A stretch of DNA of 56,962 nt from Chloroflexota bacterium (GTDB taxonomy: Bacteria > Chloroflexota > Limnocylindria > P2-11E). Under the pieces are notes generated by a model, which was not told the DNA's origin, ran no database searches, and worked only from the letters and a program-made list of their open reading frames with translations. A program made the position numbers and the translations under genes. Location: contig VBDU01000064.1 of assembly GCA_005883625.1 (NCBI GenBank), forward strand, positions 1-56,962, given 5' to 3'. Below, in pieces: positions 33,777 to 42,805 of the stretch. Numbering within the stretch: position 1 is the stretch's first letter; every line of letters begins with the position of its first letter.

Positions 33777-35573
33777 TCAGTAGGGCACGTCGACGTTGTT
33801 GCCGCGCCGGGTCCCCTGCCCCTCGATCAGTCCCTCGACACCGCGTTGCTCGCCGCGGAGCGCGTCGAGGAGCCGCATCGCCTCCTCCGGCGTGAGGTCT
33901 TTGCGGAAATCCGTCAGCGCCTGGTTGACGCTCGGCGGCGCGGGGGGGCCCGGCCGGCCGTCGTTCGGGGGGGACCCCTGCGGCTGCCCACCTTGCTGCG
34001 GCGTCCCCTGCTGTGGGTTCTGGCCGCCGGTCTGCGGCGACTGGCCGGGTCCCGGCTGCTGCGACTGGCCTGGCTGCGGCTGCCCCTGCTGTTGGGCGGG
34101 CTCGAGCTGCGCGAAGAGCCGGTCGATCACTTCGACGTTGAACTTCGCGTCTCGGTCGGTGGGATCGACCTTCAAGGCCTCGACGTACGCGGCGCGCGCG
34201 TCGGCGAGCCGGCCGAGGTGGAAGAGCGCGTTCCCGCGGTCGTAATACGCGGCCGCACGCGTCTTGCCCTTCGCCCCATCGAGCGCCTGCTGGTACGACG
34301 TGAGCGACCGCGCGACGTCGCCGAGCTCTTGGAGCGCGTTCCCGGCGTTCACCGCGAGCTCGGGGATGCCCGGACGCTGCAGCTGGAGGTCGCGATATCT
34401 CGTGAGCGCGCCACGCACGTCGCCGCGCGCGAACATCGCGTTCGCTTCATCGACCTGACCGACGAGCGGGTCGCCGCCACAGGCGACCATCAGGAACAGC
34501 GCGGCGGTCGTGACCGTGGCGGCACCTCGTCGACCCCGCACCGCGCGACCGGCGCCGACGAGGGGCCGCGGCATCTTGCGGCGCTCGTCGATGAGCCATT
34601 CCGCGAGGAGCGCGGCGATCCCGATCGCGAGGAACACCTGGTAGCGGTCGTCGGGGCTCACGCCGCCGCTCTCGGTCGGCGCCGTCCCGGGGTCGAGCGA
34701 GCGCAGCGTGTCGGCGAGCGCGCGTGCGGTCGCGTCGCCCTCCAAGTGCCAGTAGCGGCCACCGCCCAGGTCGGTGAGCTCGCGTAGCCGCTGCTCGTCC
34801 AGGTGGCTCGTGAGCTCCTCGCCCGTCGGCGTCCTCAGGTTCTGGATGAACTGGCCCTTCGTGTCGTACACGGGGATGGTCCCCCCCTCGACCGTGCCCA
34901 CGCCGAGCGCGAACACGTGGATATTGCGCTGGCGCAGCGTGTCGAGGGGCGGCAGCTGGGCCGCCGGGTCCTCGCCGTCGGTGATGAGCACGAGGGCCTT
35001 CGCGCGGCGGTCGTCGAGCGGGCTCGCGGGGAAGAGCGCCTGCCCCGCCGTGAGCGCGGCGCGCAGGGACGACCCCGGGTTGATGCGGAAGCCGCGGCCG
35101 GAGGTGTCGAGCGCGGGGCCGAGGACCTTCGTGTCGGTGGTGAGCGGGTAGCGCTGCACGCTGCCGCCGGCGAAGAGGATGAGTCCGACGCGGCTTCCGG
35201 CGAGCTGCTGCCCGAGGACCTCGATCGCGTGCTGCGCCGAGCGCAGCCGGTCGGGCGCGACGTCGCGCACCGCCATGCTCTGCGACACGTCGAGCGCGAT
35301 GACGACGTCCGCCGCGCGCTCGGCCGCCTTCCTCGGAGCTTCCCCGATCTGCGGACCGACGAGGGCGACGGCGATCGCGAGCAGCGCCACGACGAGAAGC
35401 GCGAGCTTCGTGAGCTGTCGCACCGGGCTCGCCGAGACCAGGGCCGATCCGGCGCCGCCGAAGGCCGCGAGCGCGCGGCGGCGTCGCGCGAGCGCGACGG
35501 CGAGGAGCGCGCCGATGAGGACCGGCGCGAGCACCACCGGGAGGAGCTCCGGACGCGCGATCCCGAGGCTCAC
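33777..35573 (-). CDS. BatB/BatC-like fusion: membrane VWA domain plus TPR
   Basis: A 598-residue membrane protein joining two usually separate Bat proteins. Two N-terminal helices are followed by a von Willebrand A domain with the MIDAS motif DVSQSMA and later TDGED. A helix near LAIGIAALLAEWLID comes next, then VACGGDP and at least three TPR-like units (AVNAGNALQELGDVARSL, AAAYYDRGNALFHLGRLADA). The tail is Gln/Pro/Gly-rich. Bat proteins work with a MoxR chaperone on envelope stress or metal-enzyme maturation. GTG start in a GTGA overlap with batA. Confidence 0.87.
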   Translation of the reverse strand: MSLGIARPELLPVVLAPVLIGALLAVALARRRRALAAFGGAGSALVSASPVRQLTKLALLVVALLAIAVALVGPQIGEAPRKAAERAADVVIALDVSQSMAVRDVAPDRLRSAQHAIEVLGQQLAGSRVGLILFAGGSVQRYPLTTDTKVLGPALDTSGRGFRINPGSSLRAALTAGQALFPASPLDDRRAKALVLITDGEDPAAQLPPLDTLRQRNIHVFALGVGTVEGGTIPVYDTKGQFIQNLRTPTGEELTSHLDEQRLRELTDLGGGRYWHLEGDATARALADTLRSLDPGTAPTESGGVSPDDRYQVFLAIGIAALLAEWLIDERRKMPRPLVGAGRAVRGRRGAATVTTAALFLMVACGGDPLVGQVDEANAMFARGDVRGALTRYRDLQLQRPGIPELAVNAGNALQELGDVARSLTSYQQALDGAKGKTRAAAYYDRGNALFHLGRLADARAAYVEALKVDPTDRDAKFNVEVIDRLFAQLEPAQQQGQPQPGQSQQPGPGQSPQTGGQNPQQGTPQQGGQPQGSPPNDGRPGPPAPPSVNQALTDFRKDLTPEEAMRLLDALRGEQRGVEGLIEGQGTRRGNNVDVPY

Positions 35574-36544
35574 GGCGTCCTCCGGAACACCGTGGACGCG
35601 AGGGCGAGCTCGAGGAAGAGCAGGGCGCCGCCCAGGAGGAGCAGGGGCAGCGCGGCCTCGTCGTAGCTCGTGAACTCCCGCGTCCCGACGTGCGACTTCT
35701 CGAGCTGCTCGATCTCCCGGTACACGTCGGCGAGCGAGTTCTCGTCGGTCACGCGGTAGTAGTGGCCGCCGGTCATGTCGCTGATACGCCGCATGAGCTG
35801 CTCGTCCACGGAGCCGCCCTCGAGCGCCAGCTCGCCGGAGCTCGCCGAGATCGCGCCGATCGTGTACACGCGGATCCCGAGGAGCTGCGCGATCTTCGCC
35901 GCGTCGAGCGGCGTGATGTCGCCGCTGTTGTTCTCGCCGTCCGTGAGCAGCACGACGATCTTCGATTTCGAGTCCGAGTCGCGCAGCACGTTGAGCCCGG
36001 TGGCGAGTCCGGTCCCGATCGCCGTCCCGCCCGAGAGGACGCCGACCTCGAGCGGCCCGACGAGCTTCTGCGAGGCCGCGTAGTCGAGCGTCGGCGGCCC
36101 GAGGACCACGGCCTCGCCGCTGAACGACACGATCCCGACGCGATCGTTCTTGAGGCCGCCCAGGAAGTCGTGGACGACCCGCTTGACGCCCTCGATCTTG
36201 GTCGTGCCGCCGAAGCCGCGCTCGGACATCGACCCCGACGTGTCGATGACGAGCACGATGTCGATGCCCTCGGTCACCGTCTCGGCGTTCGCGTGCACGA
36301 TCTGTGGACGTGCGAGCGCGACGACGAAGAGGGCGAGCGCCAGGACGCGGAGCGGGACGAGCAGCCAGCGCAGCCGCACGCGTAGCCCCGCGCGGGCCGC
36401 CGGGAGCAGTCCGAGCGAGGAGAAGAGCAGGCCCGCCGCGGGGCGGCGAGCCCGGAGCAGCGCCACGCCGATGCCGGCGACGACGAGCGCGAGGAGCGCG
36501 AAGGCCCACGGGTCGGCGAACCGGACCGCGGTGATATCGGTCAC
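35570..36544 (-). CDS. BatA-like VWA domain membrane protein
   Basis: A 324-residue protein with two N-terminal helices, a VWA domain with the MIDAS motif DTSGSMS and threonine/aspartate residues in LLTDGENNSGD, and a C-terminal helix LLLLGGALLFLELALA. The order helix-helix-VWA-helix is the BatA pattern. GTG start in a GTGA overlap with the BatD-like gene. Function in the MoxR-Bat system is inferred from family and operon. Confidence 0.87.
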   Translation of the reverse strand: MTDITAVRFADPWAFALLALVVAGIGVALLRARRPAAGLLFSSLGLLPAARAGLRVRLRWLLVPLRVLALALFVVALARPQIVHANAETVTEGIDIVLVIDTSGSMSERGFGGTTKIEGVKRVVHDFLGGLKNDRVGIVSFSGEAVVLGPPTLDYAASQKLVGPLEVGVLSGGTAIGTGLATGLNVLRDSDSKSKIVVLLTDGENNSGDITPLDAAKIAQLLGIRVYTIGAISASSGELALEGGSVDEQLMRRISDMTGGHYYRVTDENSLADVYREIEQLEKSHVGTREFTSYDEAALPLLLLGGALLFLELALASTVFRRTP

Positions 36545-37509
36545 GACGCCTGTCCGTGCATGAGCTCGTACTGCTCCGCGACCGCGGCACGCCGCATCGC
36601 GTCCATCGCCGACCGCACGGCGTGTTGCGCGCGCGCGGGATAGCCCGGCGCCTGGTGGAAACGGGCGACCTCGCCCTCGCGGAGGATGTCGTAGATCGTC
36701 GCGATCTCGCTGCGATCGAGCCCCGCGGCGAGCATGTCCTCTCGCAGCTCGCGGGGCGTGCGCTCGGTCGCGCGCAGGCCGAAACGGTCGCGCACGTAGA
36801 CGCGCAGCGCGTTCGCGACGAGCATGTAGTGCTCGGCGTAGCGACCCTTCTCCGGTAGACGCAGCTCGCCGATCCGCGTGAGCTCGACCATCGCCCGCTG
36901 CGCCGGGGTGAGCTGGGCCTCCGGCGCCGGCGGGCGTGCCGCGGCACGCTTGGCCATCGCCCGCCGCGTCTGCCAGATGATGAGCACGAGCATCGCGAGG
37001 ACGACGAGGACGAGCGCGACCCGGATCGCCCCGCTCAGGTCCGGCGGCGCGCCCGGCAACCGGAGCTGCGGCTTGAGTGGCTTCACGTCGTCGGTGCTCT
37101 CGCCCGGACGGATGACCGTGCCGACGACGATGGGGAGCTCGCCCGTCGGCGAGACGCCGCGCTCGCCGCCCGGTCCCTGGTACGCGACCTGGATGGGCGG
37201 AAGGATGTACGTGCCGACGCGGAACGCGCTGATGCGGTAGCGGAAGACGTACCGCGACCCCCCGCCGGGGAGCTTGTTGAGCTGCGGCGCCAGCGTTTCG
37301 ACGACCTCGAAGACGCCGACCGACCGGCCCACGCCGCCGTCGACGATGCTGTAGCCGCCGTCGGTCTCGATGGTGACCGAGAGGAGGATCTGGTCCCCGA
37401 TGGTGACCGAGTTACGGTCGATCGAGGCGGAGGCGCGGACCGGCGCCGCAGCCGCGGCGGGCGCCGCCACGAGGAGCGCGAAGAGGAGCGCGGCGAGCAG
37501 CGTCCTCAA
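36541..37509 (-). CDS. BatD-like exported protein
   Basis: A 322-residue protein with a signal peptide (TTG start, then RTLLAALLFALLVAAPAAAA), an immunoglobulin-like BatD domain beginning VRASASIDRNSVTIGDQILL, a membrane helix VALVLVVLAMLVLIIW and a cytosolic helical domain with RDRFGLRATERTPRELRED. The last part resembles the C-terminal region of DUF4381/BatD proteins. TTG 37509 lies in a TTGA overlap with the DUF58 gene, which fixes the start. Confidence 0.8.
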   Translation of the reverse strand: MRTLLAALLFALLVAAPAAAAAPVRASASIDRNSVTIGDQILLSVTIETDGGYSIVDGGVGRSVGVFEVVETLAPQLNKLPGGGSRYVFRYRISAFRVGTYILPPIQVAYQGPGGERGVSPTGELPIVVGTVIRPGESTDDVKPLKPQLRLPGAPPDLSGAIRVALVLVVLAMLVLIIWQTRRAMAKRAAARPPAPEAQLTPAQRAMVELTRIGELRLPEKGRYAEHYMLVANALRVYVRDRFGLRATERTPRELREDMLAAGLDRSEIATIYDILREGEVARFHQAPGYPARAQHAVRSAMDAMRRAAVAEQYELMHGQAS

Positions 37510-38408
37510 TTGCGCTTGGACCTCGCGTTGAAGAGCGCGAGCAGGGCCGGGACGTAGGGCCGGTCCGTGAAGAGGTCGAGGCGGTCGAGGCCCATGCGGC
37601 TGAACGTGCGCAGCCGCTGCGCTCGGCGCTCGCGTGCCGCGTGCGCGTAGGACTCGCGGACGTCCGCGCGCGCCGTGTCGACGTACGTCATCCGGCCGGT
37701 CTCGGCATCTTCGAGCCCCACGACCCCGACCGCGGGCAGCTCGAGCTCCCGCCGGTCGTTGAGGATCAGCGCGACGACGTCGTGCTTGTGCGCGAGCATC
37801 CGGAGAGGCGCCTCGAACTCGAAATCGAGGAAGTCTGAGATCACGAAGACGACGTTCCGTTTCTTCGTGATGTGCCCGATGAACTCGGTGGCGCTCGCGA
37901 GCTCCGTCCCGGACCGGCGCGGCTCGGCGAAGAGGAGCCGGCGGATGAGCGAGTAGAGGTGGGGCCGGCCGCCGCGCGGAGGGATGAACTCGCGTACGCC
38001 GTCGGCGAAAAGCAAGAGGCCGACGCGGTCGTTGTTGTGCAGCGCGGTCACCGCGAGGAGCGCGGCGACGTCCGCCGCGAGCTCGCGCTTCGACACGGTC
38101 CCCGAGCCGAACCACGAGCTCGCGGACACGTCGACCGCCAGGAAAATGTTGAGCTCGCGCTCTTCGCGATACTTCTTGATGTAGGGCGTCCGCATCCGCG
38201 CCGTGACGTTCCAGTCGATGCTGCGGATGTCGTCGCCCGGCTCGTACTCGCGGACCTCCTCGAAGTCGAGGCCGGAGCCGCGGAAGACGCTCCGGTACGT
38301 CCCAAGGAGCGCCTGGTCGGCGAGGATGCGTGCCTTGATCTCGACCTGCTTCACCACGCGGAGGACCTCGGGTGGGATCGCGCGCTGGGCGGTGACGAGA
38401 TCGGGCAC
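37506..38408 (-). CDS. DUF58 domain protein (MoxR-associated)
   Basis: A 300-residue cytosolic protein with the DUF58 marks GSGLDFEEVREYEPGDD and RSIDWNVTARMRTPYIKKYR, followed by a degenerate VWA-like part (FLAVDVSAS). DUF58 proteins are constant neighbours of MoxR ATPases and are thought to link them to membrane VWA proteins. GTG start two bases after the moxR stop. Confidence 0.9.
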   Translation of the reverse strand: MPDLVTAQRAIPPEVLRVVKQVEIKARILADQALLGTYRSVFRGSGLDFEEVREYEPGDDIRSIDWNVTARMRTPYIKKYREERELNIFLAVDVSASSWFGSGTVSKRELAADVAALLAVTALHNNDRVGLLLFADGVREFIPPRGGRPHLYSLIRRLLFAEPRRSGTELASATEFIGHITKKRNVVFVISDFLDFEFEAPLRMLAHKHDVVALILNDRRELELPAVGVVGLEDAETGRMTYVDTARADVRESYAHAARERRAQRLRTFSRMGLDRLDLFTDRPYVPALLALFNARSKRN

Positions 38409-38410
38409 GC

Positions 38411-39409
<999 letters not shown>

Positions 39410-39468
39410 CGGACAGAGTAATCGGCGGCCGTTCGGCGCCGGTGCCCTTCGGCTCTAGGCTGCGCGGA

Positions 39469-40023
39469 GTGCTGCGGCGGCTCTGGTTCAGCGCGATGTA
39501 CTGGTTGCCGCGCCCTCCGCCCTGGGATACCGGCGTCACGCCGCCGGAGCTCGAACGGTTCGTCGCGTCTCATCAGCCGGGACGGGCGCTCGACCTGGGC
39601 TGCGGGACCGGGACCAACGTCGTGTACGTGGCGCGCCACGGCTGGAGGGCCGTCGGCGTCGACTACGCCGGGCGCGCCATCGCCAAGGCGCGCCAGCGGA
39701 CGCGAGCGGCCGGGGTCCGCTGCGAGCTCTACGTGGCCGACGTCACACGACTCGATTTCCTGGAGCCGCCGTTCGACCTCGCGCTCGACATCGGCTGCCT
39801 GCACTCGCTCGCCGTCGGGGATCGCCCGCGGTATGCGGCGGGTCTCGCACGGCTCGTGCGGCCGGGCGGCACCTACCTGCTGTACGCGTTCGCGCCGGGC
39901 GGGCCCGCGACGGGCCTCACGCGCGAGGACGTGGCCGCGACCTTTGCGACCGCGTTCCATGTGGTCGCGGTGGAGGAGGGCGCGGGCCGGCCGTCGGCGT
40001 GGTACACGCTGGAACGGCGCTAG
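39469..40023 (+). CDS. Class I SAM-dependent methyltransferase
   Basis: A 184-residue Rossmann methyltransferase. Motif I is ALDLGCGTGTNVVYVA, motif II VGVDYAGRAI, and motif IV FDLALDIGCLHSL, with the post-motif RLVRPGGTYLL. It transfers methyl to an unknown small molecule; the group includes thiopurine/tellurite-type enzymes. I prefer GTG 39469 because TAGGCT ends 7 bases before it (leaderless); GTG 39442 would add nine residues. Confidence 0.83.
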   Translation: MLRRLWFSAMYWLPRPPPWDTGVTPPELERFVASHQPGRALDLGCGTGTNVVYVARHGWRAVGVDYAGRAIAKARQRTRAAGVRCELYVADVTRLDFLEPPFDLALDIGCLHSLAVGDRPRYAAGLARLVRPGGTYLLYAFAPGGPATGLTREDVAATFATAFHVVAVEEGAGRPSAWYTLERR

Positions 40024-40047
40024 CGCGCTCCATACTTTGAGAGGCGG

Positions 40048-40120
40048 GGCCCCGTAGCTCAGTGGATAGAGCAGCAGCCTTCGAAGCTGTTGGTCGGGAG
40101 TCCGAATCTCCCCGGGGTCG
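40048..40120 (+). tRNA. tRNA-Arg (anticodon TCG)
   Basis: A complete cloverleaf: acceptor GGCCCCG (40048-40054) with CGGGGTC (40113-40119), D stem GCTC/GAGC, anticodon stem GCAGC/GCTGT with loop CTTCGAA (anticodon 40081-40083), and T stem GGGAG/CTCCC. The discriminator is G and CCA is not encoded. The T loop is TCCGAAT, so position 55 is C instead of the near-universal T. A CATACT box lies 11 bases upstream. Confidence 0.93.
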
Positions 40121-40148
40121 CTGCGCTCCTCGGCCCAGCGTGTCGGTC

Positions 40149-40161
40149 GGTACCCGGTACC
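40149..40161. repeat. GGTACC inverted/direct repeat upstream of HNH gene
   Basis: GGTACC-C-GGTACC is symmetric on both strands. It lies between tRNA-Arg(TCG) and the duplicated HNH gene. A regulatory site or nuclease target is possible but unproven. Confidence 0.4.
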
Positions 40162-40212
40162 AGAACGATGGTGCCATTCTCACGACGTTGAGCTGACGGC
40201 ACGCTCGCAGTC

Positions 40213-41142
40213 ATGCGAGCGTGCACGAGGTGCGGTGTGGTGAAGGCGGTTGATGCCTTTCCTCCGGTCCGGCGCGGCGAGCCGAAGCTCCAGACATGGT
40301 GCCGCGAGTGCTTCGCGGCCTACGGAAAGGTCTACTACCGCGCGAATCGCGAAGCGCAAAAGGCGCGTCTTCTCCGCAACGTCCAGGCGACGCGAGAGCA
40401 GAACCGCCTGCGGACCGTCGAGTATCTCCTGAGGCATCCATGCGTCGACTGCGGCAACGCGGACATCGTCGTCCTCCAGTTCGACCATATGCGTGACAAG
40501 ACGGCTGACATCGCGAGGCTCGTCGCGAGCGGTCGGACGTGGGCAGCGATCGTGCGCGAGATCGAGAAATGCGAAGTCAGGTGTTCGAATTGTCACCGTC
40601 GAAAGACGGCCCAACGAAGAATCCCTCGGACGGCACCGGAGCTCGATCGCGTGAGGAGGCCGCCCATGGAGCAACTCCGGATCGAGGATGCTCTTTCGCG
40701 GCGCTGTCGTGTTTGCCGCGACCCCAAATCGCTCGCCTTGTTTCCCTACCGGTCACGAGTCAAGAGGACCCGACAGCACATCTGCCTGGCGTGCCAGCGC
40801 GAGGTCACGCGCGCCTGGTACGTACGCAATAAGTCCCCCCACGCGCGACGGGTACATGGCTATGCGGCGAAAATCCGAGCGATGCTGCAATCGCGCGTCG
40901 TCGAATATCTCGACGCGCATCCGTGTGTCGATTGCGGAACGACTGATCCTCTTGTCCTGGACTTCGACCACCGTGGCGGAAAGACCGCGGACGTCTCGAC
41001 GCTCGTCCGCCAGGCACGAGCATGGTCGGACGTAGCCGCAGAGATCGAGAAATGCGAGGTCAGATGCGCCAACTGCCATGCCCGACGCACCGCGAACGAG
41101 ATCCAGGCATACCGGGTGCGACTTGCCACGATCTGCGCTTAG
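40213..41142 (+). CDS. Internally duplicated zinc-ribbon/HNH nuclease-like protein
   Basis: A 309-residue protein made of two copies of one unit with an exact 161-residue offset. Unit 1: ribbon cysteines 4, 7, 30, 33; HNH-type cysteines 77, 80; Asp91-His92; Cys124, Cys127-His128. Unit 2: 165, 168, 191, 194; 238, 241; Asp252-His253; 285, 288-His289. Each HNH half ends EIEKCEVRC then SNCH or ANCH. The catalytic HNH signal (FDH...NCH) is complete in both, so two active sites are possible. It is boxed in by two tRNA-Arg genes, and its codons look less GC-biased than its neighbours. DNA target and role unknown; a homing or defence nuclease is conceivable. Confidence 0.8.
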   Translation: MRACTRCGVVKAVDAFPPVRRGEPKLQTWCRECFAAYGKVYYRANREAQKARLLRNVQATREQNRLRTVEYLLRHPCVDCGNADIVVLQFDHMRDKTADIARLVASGRTWAAIVREIEKCEVRCSNCHRRKTAQRRIPRTAPELDRVRRPPMEQLRIEDALSRRCRVCRDPKSLALFPYRSRVKRTRQHICLACQREVTRAWYVRNKSPHARRVHGYAAKIRAMLQSRVVEYLDAHPCVDCGTTDPLVLDFDHRGGKTADVSTLVRQARAWSDVAAEIEKCEVRCANCHARRTANEIQAYRVRLATICA

Positions 41143-41167
41143 TCCGTCGCGATAGACTAAGGACTCA

Positions 41168-41240
41168 GACCCCGTAGCTCAGCGGATAGAGCGCTTCCCT
41201 ACGAAGGAAGAAGTCAGGCGTTCGAATCGCCTCGGGGTCG
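41168..41240 (+). tRNA. tRNA-Arg (anticodon ACG)
   Basis: Acceptor GACCCCG (41168-41174) pairs CGGGGTC (41233-41239), with discriminator G and no CCA. D stem is GCTC/GAGC, anticodon stem CTTCC/GGAAG with loop CTACGAA (anticodon 41201-41203), T stem AGGCG/CGCCT and a normal TTCGAAT loop. A TAGACT box lies 9 bases upstream (41153-41158). A34 should become inosine by TadA, encoded at 595. Confidence 0.96.
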
Positions 41241-41243
41241 CAG

Positions 41244-41894
41244 TCATAGCGAGCCCTCCACAAGCTCTACCACTCGGCCGAGCCCTCGCACATCCCCATC
41301 CATCTCCGCCGGCAGGATGTACACGCGCAGCCCCGCCTTGGCCGCGCCGCCGTCCGCCTCCGGATGGTCCCCCACCATCAGCGTCTCCGCCGGCGCGACG
41401 CCGAGCGCGCGGCACGCGGCGCGGAAGATCGCGGGATCCGGCTTCTCGGCGCCGACCTCGAACGAATGTGTGAACGCGTCCACGAGATCGGCCATGCCAT
41501 GAAGCGCGAACACCGGCCGCAGGTCCCGCGGCACGTTGCTCACGACGCCCATCTTCACACCGCGCCGTCGTAGCGCCTCGAGCGTCGGCCGCGTATCCGC
41601 GAACGGGACCCACGACGCCGGGTCCATGACGCGCTCGTAGAGAGCATGCGAGACACCTGGCGCGACGCGATCCGCGCGGGCGAACAGGGCCGTCCATACG
41701 TCGCGGTGCGCCTGCGGCGAGAGATCCCGCCCCTTCGCGAGCTCCTCGGGCGTCTTTCCCGCGTCCCACAGCTCGTCCCACATCCGACGCGCGTCGTCGT
41801 CGCTCACCGTGACGCCACGCGCGCGGGCCGCCGCCACGATCACCGCGGGCGCGTGCGGCGCGTGGAAGAGCGTATCGCCCCAGTCGAACAGCAC
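41244..41894 (-). CDS. HAD-superfamily hydrolase
   Basis: Haloacid-dehalogenase-fold phosphatase, about 216 residues or more. The nucleophile Asp lies in LFDWGDTLF, the cap is helical, motif II is VVSNVPRD, and motifs III/IV are EKPDPAIF and LMVGDHPEADGGAAKAG. Start uncertain: GTG 41894 clips the first strand slightly, whereas CTG 41981 in a CTGA overlap with the iolB stop adds 29 residues, matching a start mode seen twice elsewhere here. It is the last gene of the iol set and could dephosphorylate a sugar phosphate. Confidence 0.85.
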   Translation of the reverse strand: MLFDWGDTLFHAPHAPAVIVAAARARGVTVSDDDARRMWDELWDAGKTPEELAKGRDLSPQAHRDVWTALFARADRVAPGVSHALYERVMDPASWVPFADTRPTLEALRRRGVKMGVVSNVPRDLRPVFALHGMADLVDAFTHSFEVGAEKPDPAIFRAACRALGVAPAETLMVGDHPEADGGAAKAGLRVYILPAEMDGDVRGLGRVVELVEGSL

Positions 41895-41977
41895 CGCGCG
41901 GATCGGACCGCCCCCGGAGAGGCGGATATCGCCGGCGCGATCCGGCCCGCGGGCGCCGCCCGCCCCGCGGATCCCGC

Positions 41978-42805
41978 TCAGCGCCTCAGCCAGTCGTGCG
42001 CGGGATCGAACGTGACCAGCCACTGCCGGCGCGGGCCCGCCATGACGTTGAGGTAATAGAGGTCGTAGCCCGGCGGCGCCGACACGGTGTGGTAGCCGCG
42101 CGGGACGAGCACGACGTCGCCGTCGCGCGCGGCGACCGTCTCGTCCAGCGTGCCGTCGCGTGTGTAGACGCGCTGCAGCGCGAAGCCCTCGCCCGAGCGG
42201 ATGCGGTGGTAGTAGGTCTCCTCGAGCGCCGTCTCCCGCGGCGGATCGTCGGTGTCGTGCTTGTGCGGTGGATAGCTCGACCAGTGCCCCGCCGGCGTCA
42301 GCACCTCCGTCAGCAGCAGCGACTCGGCCGCCGCGTCCTCCATGAGGATGTGGTGGATCCGTCGCTCCATCGCGCCCGCGCCACGGACCTCGAGCCGCAC
42401 CGCGTCGGGCGTGATGACCCTCGCCGCCACGCCCCGCGTCGCGGGCGCGGTCCCGATCGCGAGCTCGACCGCCGCGTCCCCCGCGGCGAAGCGGTACGCC
42501 GTGCGCGGCGGCAGGTAGACCGCGTGCGGCGGGCCATCGAACGGCGACGCTCGACCGCCGACGTCGCGCCACTCGCGGTCGCCGGCGACGACCTGGCAGC
42601 GGCCGCCGAGAAGGACCGCACACAGCTCGCGCTCGCCGGTGTGACCCTCAAGGGCCCCGCGCGCCGCGATACGGTGCGCGCTGAAGCCCACGTACCGCCA
42701 GCCCGCACGCTCCGGCGTGATGTCGACGAGCGTGGCGCCGCGCGCCACCCCGCGCACGAGCAGCGGGCTGGGCTGCGCCGCGGGCGCTTCGACCGCGCGA
42801 CTCAA
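41978..42805 (-). CDS. iolB: 5-deoxy-glucuronate isomerase
   Basis: Double-cupin metal enzyme of 275 residues that isomerises 5-deoxyglucuronate to 2-deoxy-5-keto-gluconate in myo-inositol breakdown. Marks include SSYPPHKHDTDDPPRETALE with metal-binding His and Glu residues, YYHRI, and DGDVVLVPRGYHTVSAPPGY. TTG 42805 overlaps the iolD stop (TTGA). Neighbouring iolD and iolC make the assignment firm. Confidence 0.92.
   Translation of the reverse strand: MSRAVEAPAAQPSPLLVRGVARGATLVDITPERAGWRYVGFSAHRIAARGALEGHTGERELCAVLLGGRCQVVAGDREWRDVGGRASPFDGPPHAVYLPPRTAYRFAAGDAAVELAIGTAPATRGVAARVITPDAVRLEVRGAGAMERRIHHILMEDAAAESLLLTEVLTPAGHWSSYPPHKHDTDDPPRETALEETYYHRIRSGEGFALQRVYTRDGTLDETVAARDGDVVLVPRGYHTVSAPPGYDLYYLNVMAGPRRQWLVTFDPAHDWLRR

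Noticed and set aside
33940..34100. Repeat array or CRISPR in the region coding Gln/Pro/Gly
   Set aside because: It is an in-frame low-complexity tail of the VWA-TPR protein with no spacer pattern. No CRISPR-like array was seen in the window.
40048..41240. Integrative element with attL/attR at the two tRNA-Arg genes
   Set aside because: The two tRNAs have different anticodons and stems, each is intact, and there is no integrase or long direct repeat; only the 18/20 T-arm match remains, reported separately.
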